DNA of 64,000 nucleotides from Caulifigura coniformis (GCF_007745175.1 NZ_CP036271.1:620001-684000); one strand, 5' to 3'. Positions 18,697 through 29,400 are shown, counted from the first letter of the stretch. Translations and numbers: made by a program. The notes: generated from the sequence alone by a model not told the origin.

Positions 18697-21600
18697 TCAA
18701 ACAGTGGTCGGCTCGGGGGTGGCAATCCGATCGATCAGGCAATCGATCTCCCGCAGGCAGTTCTCCGCGTCCTGCGGTTGGCCTCGGCGCGCGGCCTGTT
18801 CCAGGCGGCGCGCCGGTTCAGTAAAGCATTCAAATCCGACCGTCCCGCCGGCTCCCTTGAGCCAGTGGGCCGACGAAGCAAGGTCTTCCCAGCGATCGTC
18901 CGCGAACGCCTGATGCATCTGCGCCCGGCGCTCGCCCAGTGATTCGACAAACCGCACGATGATCTCCCGGAACTTCGGCAACGCCGTCGGAAGCGTCGAA
19001 CGAATCCGTCCCTGCGGTTCGCTCGCCAGCGCCTCGGCCGTCCAGGCCACGTCCAGGTCCACGTCGGACTCGCGTTCCTTCGACGGCGCCGGCCGCGACG
19101 AATCGATTTGCCTCGCGACCGCCTCCAGCAGACGATCCACCTGGATCGGCTTCGTGAGGTATCCCGTGCATCCGGCCGACAGGCATTTCTCCCGGTCCCC
19201 CCGCATCGCGTGCGCCGTCAGCGCGATGATCGGCAATCGGCATCCTCCCGATCGCAGCCGCTGGGCGGCCGAGTATCCGTCCATCACAGGCATCTGCATG
19301 TCCATCAGGATCAGGTCGAAGTCGCCCGACTCGGCGGCCTGAACGCCTTCCAGGCCGTTGCAGGCGCAGCTCACCCGCGCGTTCACCCGTGACAGCACCA
19401 GGGAGATCAGGTCGCGGTTGGTCTCGCCGTCTTCCACCAGCAGGATCCGGACGCCGGTCAGGTCGTGCGCCCTCGCGCCGACAGCCGACGCATGCTGCGA
19501 AGGCTGGATCGATTCGCTCAGCTGCACGGGAATGAACCGCACGTTCTCGAGCGACCCGGTCGAGATGGTCGCCCGGAAGGTGCTCCCCGCTCCCAGCTGG
19601 CTTTCCACCGTAATGTCGCCGCCCAGTCCCCGCGCGATATAGCGCGAAATCGCCAGGCCCAGTCCGGTCCCGCCGAACTTGCGCGTGATCGAATTGTCGG
19701 CCTGGTCGAACGGCTGGAAGATCCGGTGGACCTGGTCAGGTCCAATGCCGATCCCCGTATCGCGAATCGTAAACTCGAGGGCCCAGTCGCCTTCGATCAT
19801 GAGCGCGGCGATCTGCACCCACACCGAGCCTCGCTCCGTAAACTTGATCGCATTGGAAATCAGGTTCATCAGCAGCTGCCGCAGGCGGGCCGGATCGGTC
19901 TGAATCGACTCCGGCACATCCGTCAGCCACAGCGCCTCCAGCGCCAGGCCTTTCTGCTGGGCGCGAACCCGCAGCAGCGAAAGCACATCTGTGACAATCT
20001 GCTGCGGAGCGCAGCGCAGATTGTCGAACTCCATCCGGCCGGCCTCGATCTTCGAGAGGTCCAGGATGTCGTTCAGAAGCGTCAGTAGATGCGTGCCGCA
20101 CGAATGGATCACGCCCAGGTAGTTCTGCGCCTGCGACGTTGAAACATTCCCCGCCCGCAGCACGTCCGTGAATCCCAGGATCCCCGTCAGCGGCGTGCGA
20201 ATCTCATGGCTCATGTTCGCCAGGAACACGCTCTTCGCCTGGTTGGCCGCTTCCGCCTGTTCCTTCGCGCGCCGCAGCTCGCTCTCCGCGGCCTTCCGCG
20301 ACGTAATATCCGCCTGGATGGCGACGAATCCCGTCAGGCTGCCATCCGCCGTGCGGAGCGGCTGTACTTCCATCGCCAGCCAGTATTCGCGGCCGCTCTT
20401 CGAGTAATTCTTGAGTTCCGTCTGGAAGGGAAGCCCGGCCTGGATGCGGGCCTGCATGAACGCCAGTTGCTCCGGATCCAGATCGGGACCGCGGAGGAAC
20501 TCGGCCGGTCGCCGGCCGATCACTTCATCCAGCGTGTATTCGGTGATGCGCGTGAACCCTTCGTTCACCCATTCGATCCGTTCATCGATGTCGGTGATGA
20601 CGACCGCGTTGTGAGTATGGGCCGCGACAAGCGCCAGCCGGCGGGCCTGGCTCTCGCTGATTTCCAGCGCCTGCTCCGCCTGCTTGCGATCGGAGATGTC
20701 GCGCACGAACGCGCAGTACGTCAGCTCGCTGCCATGCCGGATCGGCGTCGTCGCCAGTTCGATCGGGATCTCCCGCCCCGTCCGGTGCAGTCCGACCAGT
20801 TCCCGACGCTGGCTGCAGGCCGTCAGCGGCGACGGCCCGCCCAGGATTTTCTGGCCGTTGACCGACAGGTCCCGCGACTCGCCCGGCAACACCAGCTCGG
20901 TGAACCGCTGGCCCAGCGCCTCAACGGCCGACCAGCCGAAGATCCGCTCCGCCTGGCAGTTCCACGTCGTGATCCGTCCTTCGCGATCAATCGCGATTAC
21001 TCCATCCAGGGCTCCCTCGATGATCGCCCGCTCCTTGGCGAAGATCCGGTTCAGCTCTTCCGTCTGACGCTGCGAGCTCAGTCGGCTCTCCTCCAGCTCC
21101 GCTGTCCGTCGGGCGTAGTTTCCCATCTCCCGTTCGTTCTGCCGGATCGCCAGGATCAGGAACGTGTCGAGCACCACCAGCCACGTCGAATACTCCACGT
21201 CGCTCAGCCAGTCGCGGGCGAGATCGACGGCATCCTGCGGCCAGAAGATTCCACCCGTCCAGCGATCGATCAGCGCGAACGCTGTCGGCGCCAGGAGGAG
21301 TCGCGGATCACGATACGCCGACAGGAACGCCAGCGACGCGAACACATGGAAGTAGGTGGCCCCGTCCGCTTCGGTGACGCGCATCAGCAGGGACGACAGA
21401 ACGATCTGTGACAGCGCGACGCAGTTCCGCGTCCACACGTGCCCCGCCCGGAACCGCACGAGCAACAGCGTCGGGCCCGTCGCGGCGAACGCGATCAGCA
21501 TCATCCCCCACGCCCGGCTCTGTGGAACCAGCGAGCCGCCCAGCGGGGCGTCAATCGGGCCGTAGTAAGCTCCCGCGGAAATCGCCAGGAACTGGATCAG

Positions 21601-21711
21601 CAGCAGCCAGGCGAACAGGCCATCCGTCCGACGGAAAATGCGGTGGCGATGCGCGTGCAGCAACTGTGCTGCACGACGCTCGACTTCCGTCATCTCCGAC
21701 ACGACTGGCAT
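18697..21711 (-). CDS. Hybrid histidine kinase, PAS-PAS-HisKA-HATPase-REC-HPt
   Basis: A 1004-aa membrane sensor. N-terminal hydrophobic helices (about 33-190) form a membrane sensor module; two PAS domains follow (about 215-340 and 345-475, the second with [13 protein letters not shown] and [16 protein letters not shown]). HisKA has His502 in [15 protein letters not shown]; the ATPase has DTGIGIG and [12 protein letters not shown] receiver follows with Asp804 in LILMDMQMP and LTKPI, then a C-terminal HPt domain with His949 in [10 protein letters not shown]. All four phosphorelay elements of a BarA/ArcB-type kinase are present. TGGAG precedes the ATG at 21709-21711. Downstream by 19 bp is the HD-GYP regulator, the likely target. 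The signal is unknown. Confidence 0.95.
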   Translation of the reverse strand: MPVVSEMTEVERRAAQLLHAHRHRIFRRTDGLFAWLLLIQFLAISAGAYYGPIDAPLGGSLVPQSRAWGMMLIAFAATGPTLLLVRFRAGHVWTRNCVALSQIVLSSLLMRVTEADGATYFHVFASLAFLSAYRDPRLLLAPTAFALIDRWTGGIFWPQDAVDLARDWLSDVEYSTWLVVLDTFLILAIRQNEREMGNYARRTAELEESRLSSQRQTEELNRIFAKERAIIEGALDGVIAIDREGRITTWNCQAERIFGWSAVEALGQRFTELVLPGESRDLSVNGQKILGGPSPLTACSQRRELVGLHRTGREIPIELATTPIRHGSELTYCAFVRDISDRKQAEQALEISESQARRLALVAAHTHNAVVITDIDERIEWVNEGFTRITEYTLDEVIGRRPAEFLRGPDLDPEQLAFMQARIQAGLPFQTELKNYSKSGREYWLAMEVQPLRTADGSLTGFVAIQADITSRKAAESELRRAKEQAEAANQAKSVFLANMSHEIRTPLTGILGFTDVLRAGNVSTSQAQNYLGVIHSCGTHLLTLLNDILDLSKIEAGRMEFDNLRCAPQQIVTDVLSLLRVRAQQKGLALEALWLTDVPESIQTDPARLRQLLMNLISNAIKFTERGSVWVQIAALMIEGDWALEFTIRDTGIGIGPDQVHRIFQPFDQADNSITRKFGGTGLGLAISRYIARGLGGDITVESQLGAGSTFRATISTGSLENVRFIPVQLSESIQPSQHASAVGARAHDLTGVRILLVEDGETNRDLISLVLSRVNARVSCACNGLEGVQAAESGDFDLILMDMQMPVMDGYSAAQRLRSGGCRLPIIALTAHAMRGDREKCLSAGCTGYLTKPIQVDRLLEAVARQIDSSRPAPSKERESDVDLDVAWTAEALASEPQGRIRSTLPTALPKFREIIVRFVESLGERRAQMHQAFADDRWEDLASSAHWLKGAGGTVGFECFTEPARRLEQAARRGQPQDAENCLREIDCLIDRIATPEPTTV

Positions 21712-21730
21712 GGATCGCTCCAGCCGGAAT

Positions 21731-21749
21731 CTCTTCGCAATTCGAAGAG
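21731..21749. promoter_or_regulatory. Palindrome upstream of hybrid kinase
   Basis: CTCTTCG (21731-21737) and CGAAGAG (21743-21749) form a perfect inverted repeat around CAATT, 20 bp upstream of the kinase start codon. It could be an operator or a leader hairpin near the ribosome-binding site. Confidence 0.35.
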
Positions 21750-21890
21750 TCTCCCAGGCTGAAGCAACGCTAGCTCAACCACGCCGCGAGGAGACGCCGT
21801 GTTGAATTTCTGCAACTCATTAGGGAGACCCTATCCACCTGTGACGGTTATGCGGAACAGGTGGAATCGTGAGACCGGAATTGGCTGAAT

Positions 21891-21917
21891 GGCAGGGGGA
21901 CAAATCGTCCTCCTGCC
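21891..21917 (-). terminator. Strong hairpin downstream of DUF5329 lipoprotein
   Basis: GGCAGGGGGAC (21891-21901) pairs with GTCCTCCTGCC (21907-21917) over 11 positions, one G-U, with loop AAATC. It lies 26 bp past the lipoprotein stop. No T-run follows. GGAGGAGG occurs right after the lipoprotein stop codon on the same strand. Confidence 0.5.
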
Positions 21918-21942
21918 GCCACAGGCACGGGGGTCCTCCTCC

Positions 21943-22659
21943 TTAAGGTGCTCTCTGCACGGCGTCGGCCTTCCCGGTCGACTCCGCCGCCTCACGCCGC
22001 AGGAATTCGCCCGCCTTCACCACCCGTCCATCACGAAACCGGATCTCATACTCGTCCCCCGACAGCGACGACTTCGATCCCACCTGCTCAATGAAGTCGT
22101 CCACAGTCTTCACCGCATCGCCCGCCCGCGCACGCTTCTCCCTCAGGTGCTGCGCCGCATCCGCCGGCGAATGCTCGCTTCCGTTGCGAAGAAACGTCGC
22201 CCCTTCCAGCGACTCCACGCGGGCGATCAGCCGGTCGATCTTCTGGGCCTCGGTCAGCTTCTCTTCCGAGGCCGCTTCCGACAGGGTGAACGTCGCGAAG
22301 TCCTCGCCCACCAGCGCGTTGTCGAGCTTTACCAGCGCCAGCTCATACTTCCCCTGCTGGTATTCGAACGGCCGGCGATCGCCTTCCTCCATGAAGGCCG
22401 GCTGAAGAAACACGCCCGACTCGCTGCGAAGGGCGGCCTCCACTTTTCCGCGGGTGATGTCCCCCGCAGAAAGGGTCAGCCCCTGCGACGATCCGGGAAC
22501 AACGGTCTGCGATCGCTGCTTCACCGTCATCGTCACCGGGAGTCCGACGATCGCCGGGGCAACGGGCTTCGACGCGGCTTCATTCGTCGCGGGCGTCGGA
22601 GGCTTCGGCCGACAGCTGCCCAGCAGGCACACGCAGCAGACAAGCGTCACCATTCGCAT
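21943..22659 (-). CDS. DUF5329 lipoprotein
   Basis: A 238-aa predicted lipoprotein. The signal sequence MRMVTLVCCVCLLGSC ends in the lipobox LGSC with the lipidated Cys at about residue 16. After a Pro/Ala linker and a beta-rich middle, the C-terminal 100 residues match the DUF5329 pattern: IDRLIARVESLEGATFLRNG, ADAAQHLREKRARAG, VDDFIEQVGSKSSLSGDEYEI. GGGAG lies 5 nt upstream of the ATG at 22657-22659. The gene lies between the hybrid kinase and the FHA-cyclase, all on the minus strand but with gaps over 100 bp. DUF5329 has no known function. Confidence 0.85.
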   Translation of the reverse strand: MRMVTLVCCVCLLGSCRPKPPTPATNEAASKPVAPAIVGLPVTMTVKQRSQTVVPGSSQGLTLSAGDITRGKVEAALRSESGVFLQPAFMEEGDRRPFEYQQGKYELALVKLDNALVGEDFATFTLSEAASEEKLTEAQKIDRLIARVESLEGATFLRNGSEHSPADAAQHLREKRARAGDAVKTVDDFIEQVGSKSSLSGDEYEIRFRDGRVVKAGEFLRREAAESTGKADAVQRAP

Positions 22660-22789
22660 GACGGCTCCCGGAATCGATGTCCACGCGTCCAGCCATTGCA
22701 GACACCATTCTCGATCGGGCGACACCGCGAAGCAACGGGTGACAATTTCGGGGAAGTGTGTCCGCTCCGACCGTCACCCCGTGTGAATC

Positions 22790-24574
22790 TCATTTCTCCG
22801 GCAGTTCGATCACTCCCGTCCAGCCGGGCGGGGCATGGCGGTTGTGCTGTGCCAGGCGCGGAAGCAGGAAGTCGGGCGCCCGGTCCGAAGAGGGCATGGC
22901 ATGCAGGCAGCGATACGCCTCTTGCCATCGGCCGGCGAGGAAATGCTCGACTCCCTGTTCATACAGCTCCAGATGAGCGTCCGTCAGCTCCTCTCCGCCG
23001 CTCATCGGCAACAGCAGCTCGCTCACGGTCAACGGCGTTTCCATTCCATACGGTTGGACCCGCGCCAGCTTTCGCAGGCGGCCTTCAGTCGTGCTCAGTC
23101 GCCGGCGCACGACGTCCGCCGTCGCCTCGTCGAGCAGGATCGGGACCCGCAGCTGCTTGGTCATCGTTTCCAGTCGACTGGCCAGGTTCACGACTGGCCC
23201 GAAAACCGTCACCGTCATTCGGTCGCTCGTTCCGATCTTCCCGGCCACGGCCGGCCCCTGGGCGATTCCGATGCCGACGTCCACGTCGGCCAGCGGGTGG
23301 TCCGGGTCCTGACGCAGCGCCGAAAGCCGCCGCCGGATGCCGAGCGCCGCCCGGCACGCGTTGAGCGGAGCTTCTTCCGATCCGAACGGCCAGCCCCAGA
23401 ATCCCAGCGCGGCGTCCCCCAGAAACTCGCCCGTGACCCCTCCGTGATGCAGGATCTCCTGCGTCATCAGCTCCAGCGCCATCCGCAGTTCGTTGAGCAG
23501 CGACTTCAAATCGCCCGCCGCTTCCTCCGCCCGCTGGCTGAAACCCCGCACGTCACAGAACAGGACGGTCACATGACATTCCCGCGGCTCCAGCAGGTCG
23601 ACATTCAGCCCTCCCGTGTCTGATCTCTCCAGCGCCTGCAGCACCGGCGGAGAGAGGAACTGCCGGAGCACCGACAGGTTCGACTCCAGCCGGTTCACAC
23701 GCTCGACCGAACCGATGACGTCCGCCACCAGCTCCGTGAACTTCACGTCGGCCTGCAGGTGCATCCCTTCCGGCCGCAGCGATTCGGCGATGGAATGCAT
23801 CTGGTCGATCTGTCCCGCGACATACAGCCCCCGCCGCACGGGCTGTCCCTCGATCGGCGTGCAGAACGCCCAGTCCGAATCGGAAGAGACCGTATAGTCC
23901 TCCGTCGACGGGTTTCTCCGCTGCCAGGCATGCAGTGCCGAACGCTGCTGCGTCAACGCTTCCACGATCAGACGGTGACTCGGACGGAACGACCCCGAGG
24001 TCTCCCGACGCCGCTCCCAATGCCGGATGCCGACCTTGCCCTCGTCGTTCAGCTCCACGACCGCCACCGCCTCGGCATTCCGGATCCCGGTCAGCAACAG
24101 GTGCGACAGCCGGCTCCAGAGCGCCGACTCGTTGTGCGATCCGCTGATCAGTTCCGGCAGCGACGACAGGACGTCCATCCGCTTGTCGGCGTCGCGATAC
24201 TGGATCCGCCTCAGGTCCTGCCGCGAGAAGATCACCTCTTCCACCGGCAGGTCGGCCGGCGTCGGCGACGGCACATCCGCCTGGCCGACGTGGAACGTCG
24301 TCTCACCGATGACGAACGTGTCTCCCGCCGTGAGGACTGCTTCCTCGACCGGCCGGCCGTTCATGAACACCGGGTTGGCGGCCGAAGGACGTTTGTGAAG
24401 TTTCAGCGAAGCTGTTCCGACGTTGATCGTCAGGTGATCGCGCGACAGCACCGGCTCCCACGGAATCGGGAGGTCCACCTCGGGACTCCGCCCCAGGCGC
24501 AACGTCTTCCCCGGCTCGAGCGCCTGACGCAGACGCTGCGAAGGATTGGGGCCGTGTGCCACGAGTTGCCACAT
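22790..24574 (-). CDS. FHA domain-class III nucleotidyl cyclase
   Basis: A 594-aa cytoplasmic signalling protein. The FHA domain at about 5-97 (LRLGRSPEVDLPIPW, LSRDHLTI, VFMNGRPVE) binds phosphothreonine. A GAF-like middle (about 130-300) and a linker helix lead to a class III cyclase domain (about 330-510). Metal-binding Asp341 (FCDVRGF) and Asp387 (FLGDAAL) and transition-state Asn463 and Arg467 (NLASR) are all present, so it should be active. At the purine-specificity position two residues before GD, Glu383 replaces the Lys of most bacterial adenylate cyclases, as in guanylate cyclases, so the product could be cGMP. A C-terminal helical segment follows. It is divergent from the glycerate kinase gene. 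Confidence 0.93.
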   Translation of the reverse strand: MWQLVAHGPNPSQRLRQALEPGKTLRLGRSPEVDLPIPWEPVLSRDHLTINVGTASLKLHKRPSAANPVFMNGRPVEEAVLTAGDTFVIGETTFHVGQADVPSPTPADLPVEEVIFSRQDLRRIQYRDADKRMDVLSSLPELISGSHNESALWSRLSHLLLTGIRNAEAVAVVELNDEGKVGIRHWERRRETSGSFRPSHRLIVEALTQQRSALHAWQRRNPSTEDYTVSSDSDWAFCTPIEGQPVRRGLYVAGQIDQMHSIAESLRPEGMHLQADVKFTELVADVIGSVERVNRLESNLSVLRQFLSPPVLQALERSDTGGLNVDLLEPRECHVTVLFCDVRGFSQRAEEAAGDLKSLLNELRMALELMTQEILHHGGVTGEFLGDAALGFWGWPFGSEEAPLNACRAALGIRRRLSALRQDPDHPLADVDVGIGIAQGPAVAGKIGTSDRMTVTVFGPVVNLASRLETMTKQLRVPILLDEATADVVRRRLSTTEGRLRKLARVQPYGMETPLTVSELLLPMSGGEELTDAHLELYEQGVEHFLAGRWQEAYRCLHAMPSSDRAPDFLLPRLAQHNRHAPPGWTGVIELPEK

Positions 24575-24757
24575 ATCGGAGTTCGCGAAGAGTGATCGGC
24601 CGGGAAGTCACGGAAAGTATCAACATCCCGGTCAAGTTCGTCTAACATCGCCTCCAGGTCGGCCCGATGCCGCCTGACGAACAGACGGCTCGTGACTGGT
24701 GCGGGCCTGCCGCCCCCCGGCCGCCCGACAGGTCGGAAGTCCGAATCACTGACCGCC

Positions 24758-26443
24758 ATGTCCGCATCGGATGCTTCGCTGCGCGAACTCGCTGTTCGCA
24801 TCTGGAAGGCCGGAGTTCAAGCGGTCGATGCGCAGCATCTCGTCCAGAACCACGTCACAGTCGATGCCGACTCCCTCGTCATCTCCGGTCACCGCTTCAC
24901 CCTCGGTGTAACCGGCCGCGTCTGTGTCCTCGGGGCTGGCAAGGCCGGCGCCGGAATGGCCGCAGGCGTCGAAGCCGCCCTCGCCGGCTCCCCCTGGGAG
25001 GAACGCCTCACCGGCTGGGTGAACGTCCCCGAAGACTGCGTCCGGCCTCTTTCGAGAATTCGCCTGCACGCCGCCCGGCCCGCCGGAGTGAACGAGCCGA
25101 CCATGGCTGGCGTCGAAGGCGCGGGCGAGATTCTGCGTCAGGCCGCATCGCTCAAGCCGGAAGACCTCTGCCTCGTGCTGATCTCCGGCGGCGGCAGCGC
25201 CCTGCTTCCCGCACCCGTGAAAGGCATCACCCTTGAAGAAAAGCTCACCGCCACGCGTTTCCTCTCTCGCGCGGGGGCCACGATCCACCAGCTCAACGCA
25301 CTGCGGACAGCCATCTCACGTATCAAGGGAGGCGGACTGGCCCGGGCCTGCACCGCCGGACATCTGGTGGCGCTCATCATCTCCGACGTCATTGGCGATC
25401 CGCTCGATGTGATCGCCTCAGGGCCGACCGTTCTCTCCCCGCTCGATGCCGCCGCGGCTGCCGATGTCCTGGCGACGTTCGACCCCGATCGGTCGAAGAT
25501 CGCCGCCTCCATCCACGCCCGCGTCGAAACACTCCTCCGCGAGCCCCCGGCCGCAGACTCGTCGACCGCGTCCATCGAGAACTACATCATCGGAAACAAT
25601 GCCGCGGCCATTCACGCCTGCGCCGAAGAGGCCCGCGCCATCGGAATCGATGATGTCCGCATCGTCGGCGTCGATCAGCCGGGAGTCGCCAGCGATGTCG
25701 GACGGAGTCTCGCCCACGACTGCCGCATCCTCCGCGACTCGTTCAGCGAGCCGCTCGCCGAATCGCGGATCACCTGCCTGCTCTCCGGCGGCGAACCGGT
25801 CGTCTCCCTGGCCGAAACGGATGAGCCGCGAAAAGGAGGCCGCAACCAGGAACTCGTGCTCGCCGCGATGTGCGAGCTCTGGTCGATCATCGATGGTCTC
25901 AATGTGGCGACGATCGAAAAGGTCTGCGAACTGCTCGCTCCCTCCGGGTTCAAGATCACCCGCGAGCGCCTGAAGCTCGTCGAAGAGGTGTTTGCGCTCA
26001 CGCAGGGCTTTGATGAAGAGCAGCTCGTCGCGAAGCTGAAAGAGAGTCCGGTCGGTCGTCGGGTCAGTCCCGGTTCCATCGAGCGGATTCTCCCGTTGCT
26101 CGTCGAAACCGGCGTGCTGCGACTCAGGATTCGGGAGGACGGCCGCGAGGTCTACGAGCACACCGGGGCCGACGGCATCGCCATCCTCTCCGGAGGAACC
26201 GATGGAGAAGACGGCCCGACCGACGCCGCCGGAGCGCTCCTCGATGACGACATCCTGCAGCGCGCCCGCTCGCTCGGACTCAATCCCTTTCACGACCTCG
26301 CCATCAACAATTCCTACACGTTCTTCGAGCAGTGCGGCGGCCTGCTGAAGACCGGGCCCACCCACACGAACGTCATGGACGTCCGCGTCGCCCTCGTCCA
26401 GCACCGCCGCTCCGAATCCGCCCCGAACATCTCCTCGCCGTAG
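24758..26443 (+). CDS. Glycerate 2-kinase (GckA/MOFRL) with Fur-like insert
   Basis: A 561-aa protein of the glycerate 2-kinase family (DUF4147 plus MOFRL), which phosphorylates D-glycerate to 2-phosphoglycerate with ATP. The N-terminal domain has VLGAGKAGAGMAAGVE, LISGGGSALL, SRIKGGGLA and ISDVIGDPLDVIASGPT. The MOFRL domain has LLSGGEPVVS, GGRNQE at 360-365, TDGEDGPTDAAGA from 481 and LKTGPTHTNVMD near the end. Family members are usually about 420-460 aa; the excess is an in-frame block (residues about 376-471) reading as a Fur-type winged helix. The ATG at 24758 starts at the conserved N-terminal helix; an upstream GTG at 24692 adds only low-complexity residues. It may be bifunctional or DNA-regulated. 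Confidence 0.93.
   Translation: MSASDASLRELAVRIWKAGVQAVDAQHLVQNHVTVDADSLVISGHRFTLGVTGRVCVLGAGKAGAGMAAGVEAALAGSPWEERLTGWVNVPEDCVRPLSRIRLHAARPAGVNEPTMAGVEGAGEILRQAASLKPEDLCLVLISGGGSALLPAPVKGITLEEKLTATRFLSRAGATIHQLNALRTAISRIKGGGLARACTAGHLVALIISDVIGDPLDVIASGPTVLSPLDAAAAADVLATFDPDRSKIAASIHARVETLLREPPAADSSTASIENYIIGNNAAAIHACAEEARAIGIDDVRIVGVDQPGVASDVGRSLAHDCRILRDSFSEPLAESRITCLLSGGEPVVSLAETDEPRKGGRNQELVLAAMCELWSIIDGLNVATIEKVCELLAPSGFKITRERLKLVEEVFALTQGFDEEQLVAKLKESPVGRRVSPGSIERILPLLVETGVLRLRIREDGREVYEHTGADGIAILSGGTDGEDGPTDAAGALLDDDILQRARSLGLNPFHDLAINNSYTFFEQCGGLLKTGPTHTNVMDVRVALVQHRRSESAPNISSP
25883..26170 (+). other. Fur-family winged-helix segment inside the glycerate kinase
   Basis: This 96-codon segment interrupts the MOFRL domain. 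It aligns by eye with the N-terminal DNA-binding domain of Fur: GFKITRERLKLVEEV against GLKVTLPRLKILEVL of E. coli Fur, FDEEQLVAKLKE against VSAEDLYKRLID, SIERILPLLVETGVLRL against ATVYRVLNQFDDAGIVTR, and EDGREVYEH against EGGKSVFEL (the wing). It stops where Fur's dimerisation and metal-binding domain would begin; no HHDH or CxxC metal sites are present. The reading frame continues on both sides. Confidence 0.75.
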
Positions 26444-26466
26444 GGCCGGCTCCGCCGGGCGGACGT

Positions 26467-29400
26467 CTACGGCAGCGGCACCTGAGTCGGATGCTGCAGG
26501 TACGCGATCAGGTTCTTCACCTCCTCATCGCTCAGCGTCTTCAAGAGCCCATCCGGCATCAGCGACAGCGTCGAAGCCTTCATCGCCTCGATCTCCGATT
26601 TCTCGATCGTCGACCGGGCATTCGCCATCTGCAGCGTGATCGTGCGGTCCGTCTCGGCCACCTTGATCCCGTTCAGCACGCGTCCATCGACGAGTGCCAC
26701 GACCGACAGCCGGTAATCGATGGGAACCACGTCCGCCGGCGCGATGATGTTTCCCAGCAGGTAGTCGAGGTTGTGTCGCCCGGAACCCGTCAGGTCCGGC
26801 CCGATCTCCGCCCCCTGGCCATGCAGGCGATGGCAGTTTCCACACACCTTGTTGAACACCAGACGCCCCTGGCCCATGTCGCTGTTCGCGATCACCGGCG
26901 GAGTCAGCTCATTCTTCCAGCGGGCAATGTCCGATTGCGCCTCGGCCGACGATTCGCGAATGTCGCCCCACGCCTTCGTCAGCCGCTCCGTCAGTTCCTC
27001 GCGCCCCAGGCTCACCACCTGCCGCGCCTGCGACGCCGACAGATCGCTTTTCGGAATCGTTCCCTTTTCGATCTGCTCCAGCAGGGCCGGAACAAACGAG
27101 GCCCGTGAGACCAGCGCGTCGACAACCGCCGGCCGTTCCGTCGGGTGGAACTTCCGATACGACTTCACGAGCGCGGCGCCGATCGCTGGATCGTCGAACG
27201 TCGACAGGCCCCTCGCGGCATGTGTGTTCAGGAATCGCGTCTCGAGCAGCTTCTCGCACACGGCCCGCAGTTCCGGATCCTTCTGCTGGATCAGTGACTG
27301 CAGCGCCGACAGCCGCCGCGGCATCTCCGCCTTGCCGTCGAGCGCCAGCCGCCGCACTTCCTCGAGTGCACGGCCGTCCCCGAACAGGGCGTTCAGCTCG
27401 TTGAGCTTCAACCGCGCCGGCTCATCGATCCGGCTCGCAGCGACCGCCACGAACGGCGCCCACTGCGCCGGGGGCGTCGCCCGCTGCCAGCCCGCCAGCC
27501 CGGCCGAAATCCCCTGGATCACATCGTTCTGTGCCGCCGGGCTCAGGTGCCGCGCCACATACAACAGGTGGTTCATCGCCCGCGGCGCGTGGTCCATCTT
27601 TTCAGCCACCGCCCGCGCCGCGAACTGTCGCAGCAGCGGGACCTGGCATACCGTGACGAAATCGGCCATCTCTTCCGGGTCCGACTCCGCCAGCGGGCTG
27701 ATCCCGTACCAGATCATCAAGGGAAGATTGTGGTCGCCGTCCGTCGACGCGTGCGCGGCGAGCGTCGCCGCAATCGGAAACCGGATTTCCAGGGGAAGAC
27801 GCTGCAACGACGACGCGGCCGCCAGCCGCACGAGGCCCGACGAATCCTGCGCCGCCAGCGGCATCTCGTAATGGGCCGCTCCGTCCAGGTTCAGGGCGGT
27901 CTGTTTCCCTGGCCCGGTGACCGTGTCGATCGGCAGCGAATCGACGGCCATCCGGCAGGCCCAGGCCCGCAGCGCCTCGTCTTTCGAGATCGCGAAGGTC
28001 GCGAACACCGACCGCCGCATCCGTCCCGTGCAGAACAACGTCAGCCCCGCCCGCAGTTCGTCCAAGGGATTCGATTGTTCGAGCAGCAGCGTCCGCAAAG
28101 ACGCCGCGATCGACTCGAGATCCTCCGGATCCTGCTCCGCCCGGCGGATCACTTCCCGCCGTGCCTGTCGGACATGCCACTCGTTCGGATGCCGATGCGC
28201 CTCCACAAGCTCGTCGGCGGTCATCTTCGCATAGTCGAACGGCTTGAGCGGTTTGGGATCACCATACGTCACCTTGTAAATCCGTCCGCTCGTGCGATGC
28301 ACCCCCGTCTGTTCGTGGCACTCCCCCGTGTCGCTCCAGTCGAGGATGTACACCCCGCCATCCGGCCCGGACGACAGCTCGATCCCGCGGAACCACGGAT
28401 CCGCCGATTTCAGAATGTCCGGCTCGTGACGCGCCTCGTAGCCGCTCCCCTCCCGCTCCAGCCGGTCGACGTTCACCCGCCGGCCGTGCTGGTTCAGAGT
28501 CATCAGCTTGCCCCGGTACTGCTCGGGCCAGTTGTCTCCCTGGTAGATCATGCAGCCGATGTGCGCATGTCCGCCCCCCAGGTCGTCATGCTTTCCCTTC
28601 GCGCCCCGCGAATCGGTCCAGTCCTTGGAGTTGTCCCAGTGGTAGTGGTCGGCGTGCGTGTCGATCAGTTGATACGCGCGCGGATTCGGGTCGATCGTAT
28701 GCGCCCGCACGAAATGGGCCCCGGGAATGACGTGCCACAGATGCCCGTTCACCGTGTTGATGAAGAACAGTTCTCCCTGCGCGTTCCAGTCATGCCCCCA
28801 CGGATTCGTCGTGCCGTAGCACAGCACTTCCACCGTTTCCCGCGCCGGGTGATACCGCCAGATTCCGCCACGCAACGGAATCCGTTCCTCCGCCGGCGTC
28901 CCCGGCTTCCCCAGCTGCCCCGGCGCCGATGCCCCGCAGCGCCCGTACAGCCAGCCATCCGGGCCGAATTTGATGCCGTTCGCAAAGTTGTGGTAGTTCT
29001 CGGCCGGCGGATCGAAGCCGTCCAGCATCGTGATGGCCGGCCCGTCTGGAATGTCATCCCGGTTCCTGTCCGGAATGAACAGCAGACGCGGCGGCGCCAT
29101 CACCCAGATGCCGTCCGTGCCGACTTCGACGCCCGTGAGCATCTGCACGTCGTCCGTGAACACCTTCCGCTCATCGTGTTTCCCGTCGCCATCGGTGTCG
29201 GAGAAAATCAGGATGCGGTCCCGCAGCGAAAGGTCGAACTTCTTCCCCCGCTCCGCGTAGGTGTAGTTCTCCGCGATCCACAGCCGGCCCCGGCCATCCC
29301 ACGACATCGCGATCGGGTTCTGAACGTCCGGCTCCGCCGCGAACACCTGGACTTTGAATCCCTCCGGCACCTGGAACGCCTTGGCCGCTTCTTCGGGAGG

